The notes below the pieces were generated by a model. The model was not told the origin of the DNA and did not search any database. It saw only the letters and a list, made by a program, of their open reading frames with translations. This document shows, in pieces, positions 7,994-16,116 of a stretch of 64,000 bases of DNA. How positions within the stretch are numbered: position 1 is the first letter of the stretch; the number at the start of each line of letters is the position of its first letter. Made by a program: the position numbers and the translations under genes. Origin of the DNA: Streptomyces avidinii (lineage in GTDB: Bacteria; Actinomycetota; Actinomycetes; Streptomycetales; Streptomycetaceae); the NCBI RefSeq assembly GCF_014650695.1, contig NZ_BMVL01000011.1, positions 124,001-188,000 of the forward strand, written 5' to 3'.

Positions 7994-9271
7994 GTGACCG
8001 AGAGCAACCCCGACATCGAGATCTCCCGGCGCAGGCTGCTGGGCACCGTCGGCGCCGCAGGCGCCGTCGGAATCGCCCTGGGAGGCACCGGCGGCGCCCT
8101 CGCGCACTCCGCGCTCGCGGGCTCCGGGAGCGGCTCCGCCCCGGGCGCGGCCGGAAGCCTGACCTCCCTCGGTGCCACCCGGGTGGCCTTCCACGGGGAC
8201 CACCAGGCCGGTATCACCACGCCGCTGCAGGCCAAGGGCCACCTCGCCGCCTTCGACCTCGCCGCCGGGGCGGGCCGTACGGAAGCCGCCGCGCTGCTGC
8301 GCCGCTGGTCCGAGACGGCTCGGCGGCTGATGGCGGGCGAGCCGGCCGCGACCTCCGACAGCGGGATCGCCCTCGACGCCGGTCCGTCGTCCCTCACCGT
8401 CACCTTCGGCTTCGGCCGCTCCTTCTTCGAGCGCACGGGCCTCACCGCCCGCCGTCCAGCCGCCCTCGACCCGCTCCCGAACTTCTCCTCGGACCGGCTC
8501 GACGACCGGCGCAGCAACGGGGACCTGTGGGTCCAGATCGGCGCCAACGACGGGCTCGTCGCCTTCCACGCGCTGCGTGCCCTGCAGAAGGACGCCGGGG
8601 AAGCCGTGCGCGTCCGCTGGCAGATGAACGGCTTCAACCGGTCTCCCGGTGCCACCGGCACCCCGATGACCGCCCGGAACCTGATGGGCCAGATCGACGG
8701 CACGGGCAACCCGAAGCCCTCGGAGCCCGACTTCGACAAGCGGATCTTCGTGCCCGCTGCGGGACCCGGTCCCGCCGAGCACGCCTGGATGGGCGGGGGC
8801 TCGTACGCCGTGGTCCGGCGCATCCGCATGCTCCTCGACGACTGGGACAAGCAGTCCCTCGCCCAGCAGGAGCAGGTCATCGGCCGAACCAAGGCCACCG
8901 GCGCTCCCCTGACGGGCGGCGGTGAGACCACCGAAATGGCGCTCGACAAGCTAGGAGCCGACGGGAAGCCCGTCATCCCCTCCAACGCCCACGCCCGAAT
9001 TTCCGCCCCCGAGCAGAACGGCGGGGCCGCCATGCTGCGGCGCCCCTTCTCCTTCCACGACGGAATCGGTGCCGATGGCGCTCCGGACGCCGGACTGCTC
9101 TTCATCTGCTGGCAGGCCGACCCGTTGCGCGGATTCGTACCCGTACAGCGCAAGCTCGACCGCGGCGACGCACTGTCGGAGTTCATCCGGCACGAGTCCA
9201 GCGGCCTGTACGCGGTTCCGCCCGGCCCCCGCAGCGACGAGTACGTGGGGCAGCGGCTGCTCGAAGGATGA
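7994..9271 (+). CDS. dtpA: Tat-exported DyP-type heme peroxidase
   Basis: 425 residues from a GTG at 7994. Twin-arginine signal SRRRLLGTVGAAG followed by a hydrophobic stretch to about residue 45. Dye-decolourising peroxidase fold with the hallmark Asp motif GQIDGTGNP near residue 232 and a His-containing segment NAHARISAPEQ near residue 335 expected to supply the proximal heme ligand. In S. lividans the orthologue DtpA lies in the same operon after sco and ecuC and is needed for maturation of the copper oxidase GlxA (literature from memory). EfeB-type iron peroxidases are related, but no efeU or efeO is nearby, favouring the copper-linked DtpA reading. Confidence 0.9.
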   Translation: MTESNPDIEISRRRLLGTVGAAGAVGIALGGTGGALAHSALAGSGSGSAPGAAGSLTSLGATRVAFHGDHQAGITTPLQAKGHLAAFDLAAGAGRTEAAALLRRWSETARRLMAGEPAATSDSGIALDAGPSSLTVTFGFGRSFFERTGLTARRPAALDPLPNFSSDRLDDRRSNGDLWVQIGANDGLVAFHALRALQKDAGEAVRVRWQMNGFNRSPGATGTPMTARNLMGQIDGTGNPKPSEPDFDKRIFVPAAGPGPAEHAWMGGGSYAVVRRIRMLLDDWDKQSLAQQEQVIGRTKATGAPLTGGGETTEMALDKLGADGKPVIPSNAHARISAPEQNGGAAMLRRPFSFHDGIGADGAPDAGLLFICWQADPLRGFVPVQRKLDRGDALSEFIRHESSGLYAVPPGPRSDEYVGQRLLEG

Positions 9272-9301
9272 ACAGGAACCCGGTGGGCGGCACCCCGGCA
9301 C

Positions 9302-9307
9302 TAGGCT
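9302..9307 (+). promoter_or_regulatory. Putative -10 element for a leaderless pheA transcript
   Basis: TAGGCT (TANNNT) ends six bases before the ATG at 9314 and no Shine-Dalgarno sequence precedes it, the usual look of a leaderless actinobacterial promoter. No clear -35 was seen. Confidence 0.45.
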
Positions 9308-9313
9308 GATCGC

Positions 9314-10249
9314 ATGTCAGCCACCCGCTTCACGTATCTCGGTCCCGAGGGCACCTTCACCGAGGCCGCCCTGCGCACCCTGCCGGAAGCCGCGACCCGG
9401 GAACTCGTCCCGATGGTGTCGGTACCGGCCGCCCTGGACGCCGTGCGCAACGGCGAGGCGGCCGCGGCCCTGGTCCCGATCGAGAACTCGGTGGAGGGCG
9501 GAGTCACCGCCACCCTCGACGAGCTGGCCTCGGGTGAACCGCTGATGATCTACCGCGAGGTGCTGCTGCCGATCGCCTTCGCGCTGCTCGTGCGACCCGG
9601 GACCGCCCTGTCGGAGGTCAAGACCGTCACGGGACACCCGGTCGCCCAGCCGCAGGTGCGCAACTGGCTGCGGGCGAACCTGCCCGATGCGGTGTGGGAG
9701 TCGGCCGCCTCGAACGCCGACGGCGCCCGGCTGGTGCAGGAGGGCCGCTTCGACGCCGCCTTCGCGGGCGAGTTCGCCGCCACCACCTACGGGCTCGTTC
9801 CGCTGGTGACCGAGATCCACGACGCGGAGAACGCCGAGACCCGCTTCGTACTGGTGGGACGCCCCGCACGGCCGGCCGCACCGACCGGCGCGGACAAGAC
9901 CTCCGTCGTGCTCTGGCTCGGCGACGACCACCCCGGCGCCCTGCTGGAACTCCTCCAGGAGTTCGCGGTCCGCGGGGTGAACCTGATGCTGATCCAGTCC
10001 CGTCCGACCGGACAAGGCATCGGCAACTACTGCTTCGCCGTGGACGCCGAGGGCCACATCTCCGACCGACGGGTCAGCGAGGCGCTCATGGGTCTCAAGC
10101 GGACCTGCCCGCAGGTCCGCTTCCTGGGGTCCTACCCGCGCGCCGGCGTTGCTCAGAGTGACGTGCGTGCCCCTCGGGCCGGCACGTCCGACGGTGACTT
10201 CACGGCCGCTTCCGACTGGCTGGGGCGTTGCCTCGACGGGCGCGCGTAG
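9314..10249 (+). CDS. pheA: Prephenate dehydratase
   Basis: 311 residues converting prephenate to phenylpyruvate for phenylalanine synthesis, in the cytoplasm. The catalytic domain starts YLGPEGTFTEAA and contains IENSVEGGV and the HPVAQPQ region. An ACT regulatory domain (residues about 195-270) carries GALLELL and the Phe-binding ESRP-type motif as QSRPTGQG. The extension after residue 275 is short and low in complexity. Monofunctional, without chorismate mutase. Transcribed alone; a DnaA-box-rich gap follows. Confidence 0.95.
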   Translation: MSATRFTYLGPEGTFTEAALRTLPEAATRELVPMVSVPAALDAVRNGEAAAALVPIENSVEGGVTATLDELASGEPLMIYREVLLPIAFALLVRPGTALSEVKTVTGHPVAQPQVRNWLRANLPDAVWESAASNADGARLVQEGRFDAAFAGEFAATTYGLVPLVTEIHDAENAETRFVLVGRPARPAAPTGADKTSVVLWLGDDHPGALLELLQEFAVRGVNLMLIQSRPTGQGIGNYCFAVDAEGHISDRRVSEALMGLKRTCPQVRFLGSYPRAGVAQSDVRAPRAGTSDGDFTAASDWLGRCLDGRA

Positions 10250-10253
10250 TCGG

Positions 10254-10570
10254 TCGTCCACTGTCCACAGAGTTATCCACAGGCCGAGATGGGGACCTGG
10301 GGACAAGTCGACAGAACAGCCCGACAAGGTCGACAAATCGTCCGGGTGGCCCAGGTTTCGCTCTGGGGAGCGGGAGGTGAACGGTGTCACCTCTGCATCG
10401 CCGATCAACTCTTTGGGGCGAGCCATTCCCACCCGAATGAGTGTGTGAGGGTGGTTTGAGCCCTGATTCGTCCCGCCCATCCACCGATCAGGAATGATCT
10501 ATTCCTGTGTCCACAGATGCAGCGCACAGCCTGTGGATAAGATCGAGCTGGGGGCAATTCCTGTGGACAA
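10254..10570. other. DnaA-box cluster in a 527-base intergenic region
   Basis: The gap between pheA and serS (10250-10776) holds no credible gene. It contains DnaA boxes matching the streptomycete consensus (TTGTCCACA-like): CTGTCCACA 10261-10269, TTATCCACA 10273-10281, and on the other strand TGTGGATAA 10532-10540 and TGTGGACAA 10562-10570. One-mismatch copies lie at 10254-10262, 10298-10306 and 10507-10515. The two groups flank a roughly 200-base box-free core. Titration of DnaA away from oriC by such clusters is reported for Streptomyces; assigning that role here is inference. Confidence 0.82.
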
Positions 10571-10764
10571 GAACCCCCTCCGCCCCTGCTCAGCCGCCCG
10601 CCCGGCCGTCGGCATTCTGCCCCTTTTCGGGGAATGGGACCGCTTTTATTGACGCTCCGAGAAGGACTGCTTCCGGTCAGTCGTCAAGACTTATCCATTC
10701 GTTGCAATTAGGACATAGCGACACGCAGCGTGATATCGGTGTGATCCCCGGAACCCCAGCCCGG

Positions 10765-10770
10765 TAGCCT
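10765..10770 (+). promoter_or_regulatory. Putative -10 element for serS
   Basis: TAGCCT six bases before the GTG start at 10777; the intervening GGAGGG could also act as a very close ribosome-binding site, so leaderless or short-leader transcription are both possible. Confidence 0.4.
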
Positions 10771-10776
10771 GGAGGG

Positions 10777-12054
10777 GTGATTGACCTCCGGCTGCTCCGT
10801 GAAGACCCTGACCGTGTCCGCGCCTCGCAGCGCGCCCGTGGAGAGGACGTCGAACTCGTCGACGCACTGCTCTCCGCCGACGAGCGCCGCAGGTCCTCGG
10901 GCGTGCGCTTCGACGAACTGCGCAATGAGCAGAAGTCCCTCGGCAAGCTCATCCCCAAGGCCTCTCCGGAGGAGCGGGCCGAGCTGCTGAAGAAGGCCGA
11001 GCAGCTCAAGCAGGACGTGAAGGCGGCCGAGGCCGAGCAGAACGAGGCCGACGAGGCCGCGAAGCAGCTCCTCCTCCAGCTCGGCAACATCGTGCACGAG
11101 GACGTCCCGGTCGGCGGCGAGGAGGACTTCACCGTCCTGGAGACGCACGGCACCATCCGCGACTTCGCCGCCGAGGGCTTCGAGCCCAAGGACCACCTGG
11201 AGCTCGGCGAGCTGCTGGGCGCCATCGACGTCGAGCGCGGCGCCAAGGTCTCCGGTTCGCGCTTCTACTACCTGACCGGTGTCGGCGCCCTGCTGGAGCT
11301 GGCCCTGGTCAACGCGGCCATCGCCCAGGCCACCGAGGCCGGCTTCATCCCGATGCTGACCCCCGCCCTGGTCCGCCCGCGCGCCATGGAGGGCACCGGC
11401 TTCCTCGGCCAGGCCGCCGAGAACGTGTACCACCTGGAGAAGGACGACTACTACCTGGTCGGCACCTCCGAGGTCCCGCTCGCCGCGTACCACATGGACG
11501 AGATCATCGACGGCGACAAGCTGCCGCTGCGGTACGCCGGCTTCTCCCCGTGCTTCCGCCGCGAGGCCGGTACGTACGGCAAGGACACCCGCGGCATCTT
11601 CCGCGTCCACCAGTTCGACAAGGTCGAGATGTTCTCGTACGTCGCGCCGGAGGAGGCCGAGGCCGAGCACCAGCGGCTCCTGGAATGGGAGAAGCAGTGG
11701 CTGACCAGCCTGGAGCTGCCCTTCCAGGTGATCGACGTCGCCACGGGTGACCTGGGCGCCTCCGCCTCCCGCAAGTTCGACTGCGAGGCGTGGATCCCCA
11801 CCCAGGGCAAGTACCGCGAGCTGACCTCGGCCTCGAACTGCAACAGCTTCCAGGCCCGCCGTCTGTCGATCCGCTACCGCGACGGCAAGAAGACGCAGCC
11901 GCTGTCCACGCTGAACGGCACGCTGTGCGCCGTACCGCGCACGATCGTCGCGATCCTCGAGAACCACCAGCAGGCCGACGGTTCGGTGCGTGTGCCCCAG
12001 GCGCTGCGCCCCTACCTCGGCGGCCGCGAGGTCCTGGAGCCGATCACCAAGTGA
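10777..12054 (+). CDS. serS: Seryl-tRNA synthetase
   Basis: 425 residues, full length. The N-terminal coiled-coil arm for tRNA binding spans residues about 25-105 (ELLKKAEQLKQDVKAAEAEQ). The class II core has motif 2 FRREAGTYGKDTRGIFRVHQF and motif 3 with GTLCAVPRTIVAILEN. It charges tRNA-Ser (and tRNA-Sec where present). The GTG at 10777 begins MIDLRLLREDP, the standard N-terminus. Stop codon overlaps the start of the following HAD gene (GTGA). Confidence 0.97.
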   Translation: MIDLRLLREDPDRVRASQRARGEDVELVDALLSADERRRSSGVRFDELRNEQKSLGKLIPKASPEERAELLKKAEQLKQDVKAAEAEQNEADEAAKQLLLQLGNIVHEDVPVGGEEDFTVLETHGTIRDFAAEGFEPKDHLELGELLGAIDVERGAKVSGSRFYYLTGVGALLELALVNAAIAQATEAGFIPMLTPALVRPRAMEGTGFLGQAAENVYHLEKDDYYLVGTSEVPLAAYHMDEIIDGDKLPLRYAGFSPCFRREAGTYGKDTRGIFRVHQFDKVEMFSYVAPEEAEAEHQRLLEWEKQWLTSLELPFQVIDVATGDLGASASRKFDCEAWIPTQGKYRELTSASNCNSFQARRLSIRYRDGKKTQPLSTLNGTLCAVPRTIVAILENHQQADGSVRVPQALRPYLGGREVLEPITK

Positions 12055-12863
12055 GCCCGGCCCCGTTCCCGTACAAGCTCGTCGCGACCGATCTCGACGG
12101 CACGCTGCTGCGTGGCGACGACACCGTCTCGGAACGCACCCGTGAAGCGCTCGTCGCGGCCACCGCGGCGGGCGCGGCACACATCATCGTCACCGGTCGG
12201 GCCGTGCCCTGGACCCGGCACGTACTGGATGATCTCGGCTACCAGGGGATCGCCGTCTGCGGGCAGGGCGCGCAGGTCTACGACGCAGGTGCGCACCGGC
12301 TCCTGACCTCGGTGACGCTGGACCGGCAGCTGGCCGGTCTGGCGCTGTCGAAGCTGGAGGCCGAGATCGGTCCGCTGGCCCTTGCGGCCAGCCGGGACGG
12401 GGTGGACGGCGATGTGCTGTTCGGGCCGGGGTACCAGGTGCAGGAAGGCCTTCCGGCCATATACCTGGACGACACCACGGCGGTCTGGACGGCTCCGCTG
12501 AACAAGCTCTACATCCAGCACCCGGAGCTGGACGACGACACGCTCGTCAAGGCGGCCCGGACGACCGTGGGCAGCCTGGTCGACATCGTCATGGCGGGTC
12601 CCGGCATCGTCGAGATCCTGCCGCTGGGTCTGACCAAGGCCACGGGCCTGTCGCTGGCCGCGCGCCGGCTGGGAGTGAAGGCGGCGGAGACGATCGCCTT
12701 CGGTGACATGCCCAACGACATCCCGATGTTCGGCTGGGCCGCGCACGGGGTGGCGATGGCCAATGCCCATGCCGAGCTCAAGGCCGTGGCCGACGAGGTG
12801 ACGACCTCCAACGAGGAGGACGGCATCGCGGTGGTGCTGGAGCGTCTGCTGGGCGCCGCGTAG
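12051..12863 (+). CDS. Cof-type HAD phosphatase
   Basis: 270 residues from the GTG at 12051, which overlaps the serS stop; a longer open frame reaches back into serS and is rejected. HAD motif I is VATDLDGTLLRGD, motif II VTGR, motif III Lys in LTKATGLSL, motif IV FGDMPNDIPMF, with a type IIB cap between. Such enzymes dephosphorylate sugar phosphates or cofactors such as pyridoxal phosphate and FMN; substrate unknown. It is a clear paralogue of the HAD protein at 32145-33014 (same FGDMPND and cap layout). Coupling to serS suggests co-expression rather than a shared pathway. Confidence 0.9.
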   Translation: MSPAPFPYKLVATDLDGTLLRGDDTVSERTREALVAATAAGAAHIIVTGRAVPWTRHVLDDLGYQGIAVCGQGAQVYDAGAHRLLTSVTLDRQLAGLALSKLEAEIGPLALAASRDGVDGDVLFGPGYQVQEGLPAIYLDDTTAVWTAPLNKLYIQHPELDDDTLVKAARTTVGSLVDIVMAGPGIVEILPLGLTKATGLSLAARRLGVKAAETIAFGDMPNDIPMFGWAAHGVAMANAHAELKAVADEVTTSNEEDGIAVVLERLLGAA

Positions 12864-12880
12864 CGCGTACGACGTGAGAG

Positions 12881-12934
12881 AGGTCCGGGCCAGCCCGCGC
12901 CGGACGGCGCGCTCGAAGTGGCTGACCCGGACCT
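12881..12934 (+). terminator. Rho-independent terminator after the serS-HAD unit
   Basis: A 15-bp stem (AGGTCCGGGCCAGCC at 12881-12895 with 12920-12934, one G-T pair) enclosing a smaller nested hairpin, followed directly by TTTTGTT. A rare example in this window with a T tract. Confidence 0.85.
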
Positions 12935-13000
12935 TTTGTTGCTCCCCGCACCACTCACTCTGCACCTGGCGCAGGTCGCTTACCAGCGAATTTCCGTGTG

Positions 13001-13546
13001 TCAGCCGTGTACCCGGCGGCGGCGCCAGTAGGCGACGGTGACGACCCCGAGGAGTGGGCCCCAGAGCACCAGCGGGGCGTAGCAGAGGGTCATGAGCCAC
13101 CAGCCGGCCCCGGTGGGTGCTCCCGGTGCCGCCATGCTCGTGCTCCAGTGGAAGGAGGACGAGACGGTGATCATGGTGACGGCGACGGCTCCGAGAGCGG
13201 CCGGTACAACCGCCACGAGGGGTGGGATCCGGCGTCCGCGCAGCCGGGGGATCCAGCGTGGCACCACCTCGCCCCAGCGCTGCACGAGCCCGATGCTGAG
13301 GAGGCCGAGGCCTTCGGCGAAGAGACTGAGAGCCACCAGGTAGAAGGACCACCTGCCCGGAAAGAGTTCGGCTTCCAGTCCGCTGCCGGCGCCCCAGCCG
13401 ACGGGTATGCCGACCGCGATGGCCAGCCTCCACAGGCCGCTGGGGGCGAGGGTCAGTGCGGCCGCGTGTGCGGCCCAGCGGATCGGCCGGCTGGCAGCGG
13501 GTGCGGTCGAGGTGGCGGCGGTGGGGGTCGCGGTGAGCGTGGCCAT
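13001..13546 (-). CDS. Membrane protein of unknown function next to a two-component system
   Basis: 181 residues from the ATG at 13546, chosen because AAAGG lies 9-10 bases before it; an ATG six codons upstream (13564) is possible. After a Thr/Ala-rich N-terminus there are four likely helices: near residues 25-45, 60-80, 105-127 and 145-168. The segment between the third and fourth contains SSSFHWSTSM. Basic C-terminus RRRRVHG. Divergent from the histidine kinase gene at 13709, a layout typical of a target or sensor partner of the system. I do not recognise the family. Confidence 0.7.
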   Translation of the reverse strand: MATLTATPTAATSTAPAASRPIRWAAHAAALTLAPSGLWRLAIAVGIPVGWGAGSGLEAELFPGRWSFYLVALSLFAEGLGLLSIGLVQRWGEVVPRWIPRLRGRRIPPLVAVVPAALGAVAVTMITVSSSFHWSTSMAAPGAPTGAGWWLMTLCYAPLVLWGPLLGVVTVAYWRRRRVHG

Positions 13547-13695
13547 CGTCCAAATGCCTTTCATGGGGCGGTCAGTTATGACTCAAGCCTGGTCGGGCGG
13601 GCCTGCCGGGACCATCGGCCGATCAGCAGGCTCGTGGCGGCGCCGCGTGGGCCGGCTCTCCCGAACGGCAGATGCCCCGGCCCCATGTGCGCTCG

Positions 13696-13701
13696 TAGGC
13701 T
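13696..13701 (+). promoter_or_regulatory. Putative -10 element for a leaderless histidine kinase transcript
   Basis: TAGGCT seven bases upstream of the ATG at 13709, with no ribosome-binding site in between. Confidence 0.4.
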
Positions 13702-13708
13702 CGGGCTC

Positions 13709-14701
13709 ATGACCGTGAACACGCGTGCCATATATGCGCCGTTGCTGGCTGTTGCCGCTGTCGGCGGCCTCCTGGGCGCGTTCCTGGGGGCGCCGGCAGG
13801 GTGGGTGCTGCTCTGGGCCGGTCTCCTGCTGCCACTGCTGGCCCTGGTGGCCCGCTGGTCTCCGGTGCGTTCGGGGGCCCTCGCTGCCTCGCTGGGGGTT
13901 GCGGCCGTCGCACTGTGGCCGGTCCCGCTGATGTGGGGGACGGCATCGTGGCTGGAGGCCTGCGGAGCGGCGGCGTTCTGGGCATTGCCCGCGATCGCGG
14001 CCTTGGCCGCCGGCGGACACCTGCGCCGGCAGGCGAGCCGGATGCGGCAGGCCGTCCGGGACGGCCGACGCGACCAGCAGCTGGAACTGGCCCGGGATCT
14101 GCACGACTTCGTGGCGCACGATGTGAGCGCCATCGTGGTGCAGGCCCAAGCGGCCAGGTTCGTGGCGGACAAGGCACCCGAGCAGGCGATCCGTGCGCTG
14201 GAGCGGATCGAGGCGGCCGGGCTCGGCGCGCTCGCCTCCATGGACCGTACGGTGCACGCCCTGCGGGAGGCAGCAGGCGCCCGGTCCGCCTCGGTCCCGG
14301 GGACCTCGGAGCTGGCGGTCTTGGTGGAGCGGTTCGAGGGCGGGGTGCTGGAGACCGATCCGGCGGCGGTCCGGGGGTTGTCCCGAGAGGCGGACACGAC
14401 CGCCTACCGGGTCGCGGTGGAGGCTCTGACGAACGTACGCCGGCACGCGCCGGGAGCGGCCGTAGTACGGGTGCGCCTGCATCGGGCTGCGGAGGGGATC
14501 GAGCTCAGCGTGGCCAACTCGGCACCGGTCCGGGGCGCGAGCACCCTGCTGGGGCTGCGCAGGCGGGGCGGAGGAACCGGGCTGGCGGGTCTGCGCGGCA
14601 GGGTGGAGGCGGCGGGCGGGACACTGCGGGCCGGCGCGAGCTCAGACGGCGGGTGGCGGGTATGCGCCGTTTTCCCGGCGCAGGGGCACACCCTCGGGTG
14701 A
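13709..14701 (+). CDS. Sensor histidine kinase, NarX/DesK (HisKA_3) type
   Basis: 330 residues from the ATG at 13709. Longer open frames start within the neighbouring intergenic and antisense DNA and lack signals. Four or five membrane helices occupy residues 5-110, with no extracellular sensor domain. The HisKA_3 phosphoacceptor is ELARDLHDFVAHDVSAIVVQ near residue 128. In the HATPase region the N box is VEALTNVRRHA and the G box RRGGGTGLAGLRGRV. It partners the response regulator 10 bases downstream. The ligand is unknown; an intramembrane-sensing mode is inferred from the absence of a loop domain. Confidence 0.9.
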   Translation: MTVNTRAIYAPLLAVAAVGGLLGAFLGAPAGWVLLWAGLLLPLLALVARWSPVRSGALAASLGVAAVALWPVPLMWGTASWLEACGAAAFWALPAIAALAAGGHLRRQASRMRQAVRDGRRDQQLELARDLHDFVAHDVSAIVVQAQAARFVADKAPEQAIRALERIEAAGLGALASMDRTVHALREAAGARSASVPGTSELAVLVERFEGGVLETDPAAVRGLSREADTTAYRVAVEALTNVRRHAPGAAVVRVRLHRAAEGIELSVANSAPVRGASTLLGLRRRGGGTGLAGLRGRVEAAGGTLRAGASSDGGWRVCAVFPAQGHTLG

Positions 14702-14711
14702 TCATGGCGAC

Positions 14712-15365
14712 GTGACCACTCGCATCCTGATAGCCGACGACCAAGAGGACATCCGCAGCGGTTTCCGACTGATCCTCGATTCGCAGCCGGACATGACCGT
14801 GGTGGGGGAGGCGGCGGACGGGGAGACCGCGGTGGCGCGGGCCCGGGAGCTGCGACCGGACGTGGTGCTGGCGGACATCCGGATGCCACGGCTCGACGGT
14901 CTGGAGGTGACCCGGCTGCTGGCGCCGCAGACGCGGGTGGTGGTGGTGACCACCTTCGACCTGGACGAGTACGTGCACACCGCGCTGCGCAACGGCGCCT
15001 GCGGCTTTCTGCTCAAGCGGTCCGGGCCGGCGTTGCTGATCGAGGGCGTGCGGGCGGCGATGGCCGGGGACACGCTGATCAGTCCGCAGATCACGGTGCG
15101 GCTGCTGAGCAGGCTGACGCAGGCGGGTCCGGTCGCCGCCCGGCCTGCTGCGCATCCGCTGACGGAGCGGGAGGTGGACATCGTGCAGCTGGTGGCGCGG
15201 GGTCTGACCAACGCGGAGATCGGCGCGGAGCTGTTCATCAGTGCGGGAACGGCCAAGACCCACATCGCGAACGTCCAGGCCAAGCTGGGCGCCCGCAACC
15301 GGGTGGGCATCGCTGCCTGGGCGTGGGAGCACGGCATCGCAAAGGCGGAGACGGACACCCTCTAG
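14712..15365 (+). CDS. LuxR/NarL-family response regulator
   Basis: 217 residues from GTG at 14712, ten bases after the kinase stop. The receiver domain has the acidic pair IADDQED, the phosphorylated Asp in VVLADIRMP, Thr in VVVTTFD and Lys in FLLKRSG. The C-terminal GerE/LuxR helix-turn-helix is LTEREVDIVQLVARGLTNAEIGAELFIS. It forms a standard two-component pair with the kinase, probably controlling the divergent membrane protein gene at 13001-13546 or itself; targets are unknown. Confidence 0.94.
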   Translation: MTTRILIADDQEDIRSGFRLILDSQPDMTVVGEAADGETAVARARELRPDVVLADIRMPRLDGLEVTRLLAPQTRVVVVTTFDLDEYVHTALRNGACGFLLKRSGPALLIEGVRAAMAGDTLISPQITVRLLSRLTQAGPVAARPAAHPLTEREVDIVQLVARGLTNAEIGAELFISAGTAKTHIANVQAKLGARNRVGIAAWAWEHGIAKAETDTL

Positions 15366-15399
15366 AGGTCCGGGCGGCGCCGTGGAACCCCGGGGCTCG

Positions 15400-16035
15400 T
15401 CATGTTTCACGTGAAACAACGTTGCGGGTGAGCGGCCAGGCGAGGAGGCCGACGGAGAGCGCGATGGCGTGTCCGAGGTCCGTGAAGGTGCCGCCGGTGA
15501 CCAGAGGGATCCCGAAGAAGGCGAGCGCTCCCGCCAGGTAGAGCCATTTCCAGGGACCGGGGATCCGGTAGGTGAGGACACCGATGGAGGCTGCGAGACC
15601 GTAGCTGACGCCGATGTCGACGACGTGGGTCATGCTGTGCGGGGCCCGGTGGTCCTGGATGGCCGTCAGGAGGACCTTCTGGCTGACCAGGGTGGCGACG
15701 ACATGGGCGGTCGCGACGATCAGGAACCAGCGCGGGGTGCCGAGCCAGCGTTCGACGGGGGCGTGGAACAGCTCGAAGAGCACGGCGTAGAGGGCCAGCG
15801 AGGCCGGGTTGGTGATCCAGAACCCACTGCTGATGAGTGCCCGGACGGGGTATTTGACGAGCTGGGTGATGTTGCTGCTGTTGCGGTGCAGCAGGACCCG
15901 GTCGACCTGGTCGGGCGCGATCGCGACGATGACGCTGGTGATGGCGATGATCAGCAACCAGATGTGCGTTCCGGGCGAGGAGCGTATCCAGGACCGCACT
16001 GGCCTGGACGGCTCCGGCTCGGTGTGCTCGACCAT
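15400..16035 (-). CDS. Rhomboid-like membrane protein
   Basis: 211 residues with six likely membrane helices. The candidate catalytic Ser is in VVDIGVSYGLAAS (near residue 135) and a candidate His in TDLGHAIALSVGL (near residue 190), positions expected for a rhomboid serine protease dyad; the canonical GxSG is altered to GVSY, so activity is uncertain. It resembles the Rhomboid_2 (rhomboid-like) group of actinobacteria. The protein ends NVVSRET, the last five residues being encoded by a ParB site. Transcribed on its own downstream of the ABC operon's large terminator. Confidence 0.75.
   Translation of the reverse strand: MVEHTEPEPSRPVRSWIRSSPGTHIWLLIIAITSVIVAIAPDQVDRVLLHRNSSNITQLVKYPVRALISSGFWITNPASLALYAVLFELFHAPVERWLGTPRWFLIVATAHVVATLVSQKVLLTAIQDHRAPHSMTHVVDIGVSYGLAASIGVLTYRIPGPWKWLYLAGALAFFGIPLVTGGTFTDLGHAIALSVGLLAWPLTRNVVSRET
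15404..15417. other. parS: parS (ParB-binding) site at a gene 3' end
   Basis: Perfect GTTTCACGTGAAAC. It overlaps the last codons of the minus-strand rhomboid-like gene, encoding its C-terminal VSRET. Confidence 0.92.
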
Positions 16036-16052
16036 GCACCGATGATGACGCG

Positions 16053-16100
16053 TGAACCTGTGCCCCGCCCGGCCGGTGGGCCGGGCGGGGCACAGGTTCA
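16053..16100 (-). terminator. 22-bp perfect hairpin ending the ABC exporter operon
   Basis: Perfect 22-bp stem (16053-16074 with 16079-16100) around a 4-base loop, the strongest hairpin I found here. It lies 16 bases beyond the permease stop and 18 before the rhomboid-like start, both on the minus strand, so it should separate the two transcription units. Confidence 0.87.
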
Positions 16101-16116
16101 GGATGCCGCGGCGGGC

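Noticed and set aside
10382..10776. Possible small genes in the gap between pheA and serS
   Set aside because: Short open frames lack ribosome-binding sites and codon bias; the DNA is explained by DnaA boxes and a promoter.
12998..13708. Upstream extension of the histidine kinase frame
   Set aside because: It lies antisense to a membrane protein gene and contains no membrane or signalling features; a leaderless start at 13709 fits better.
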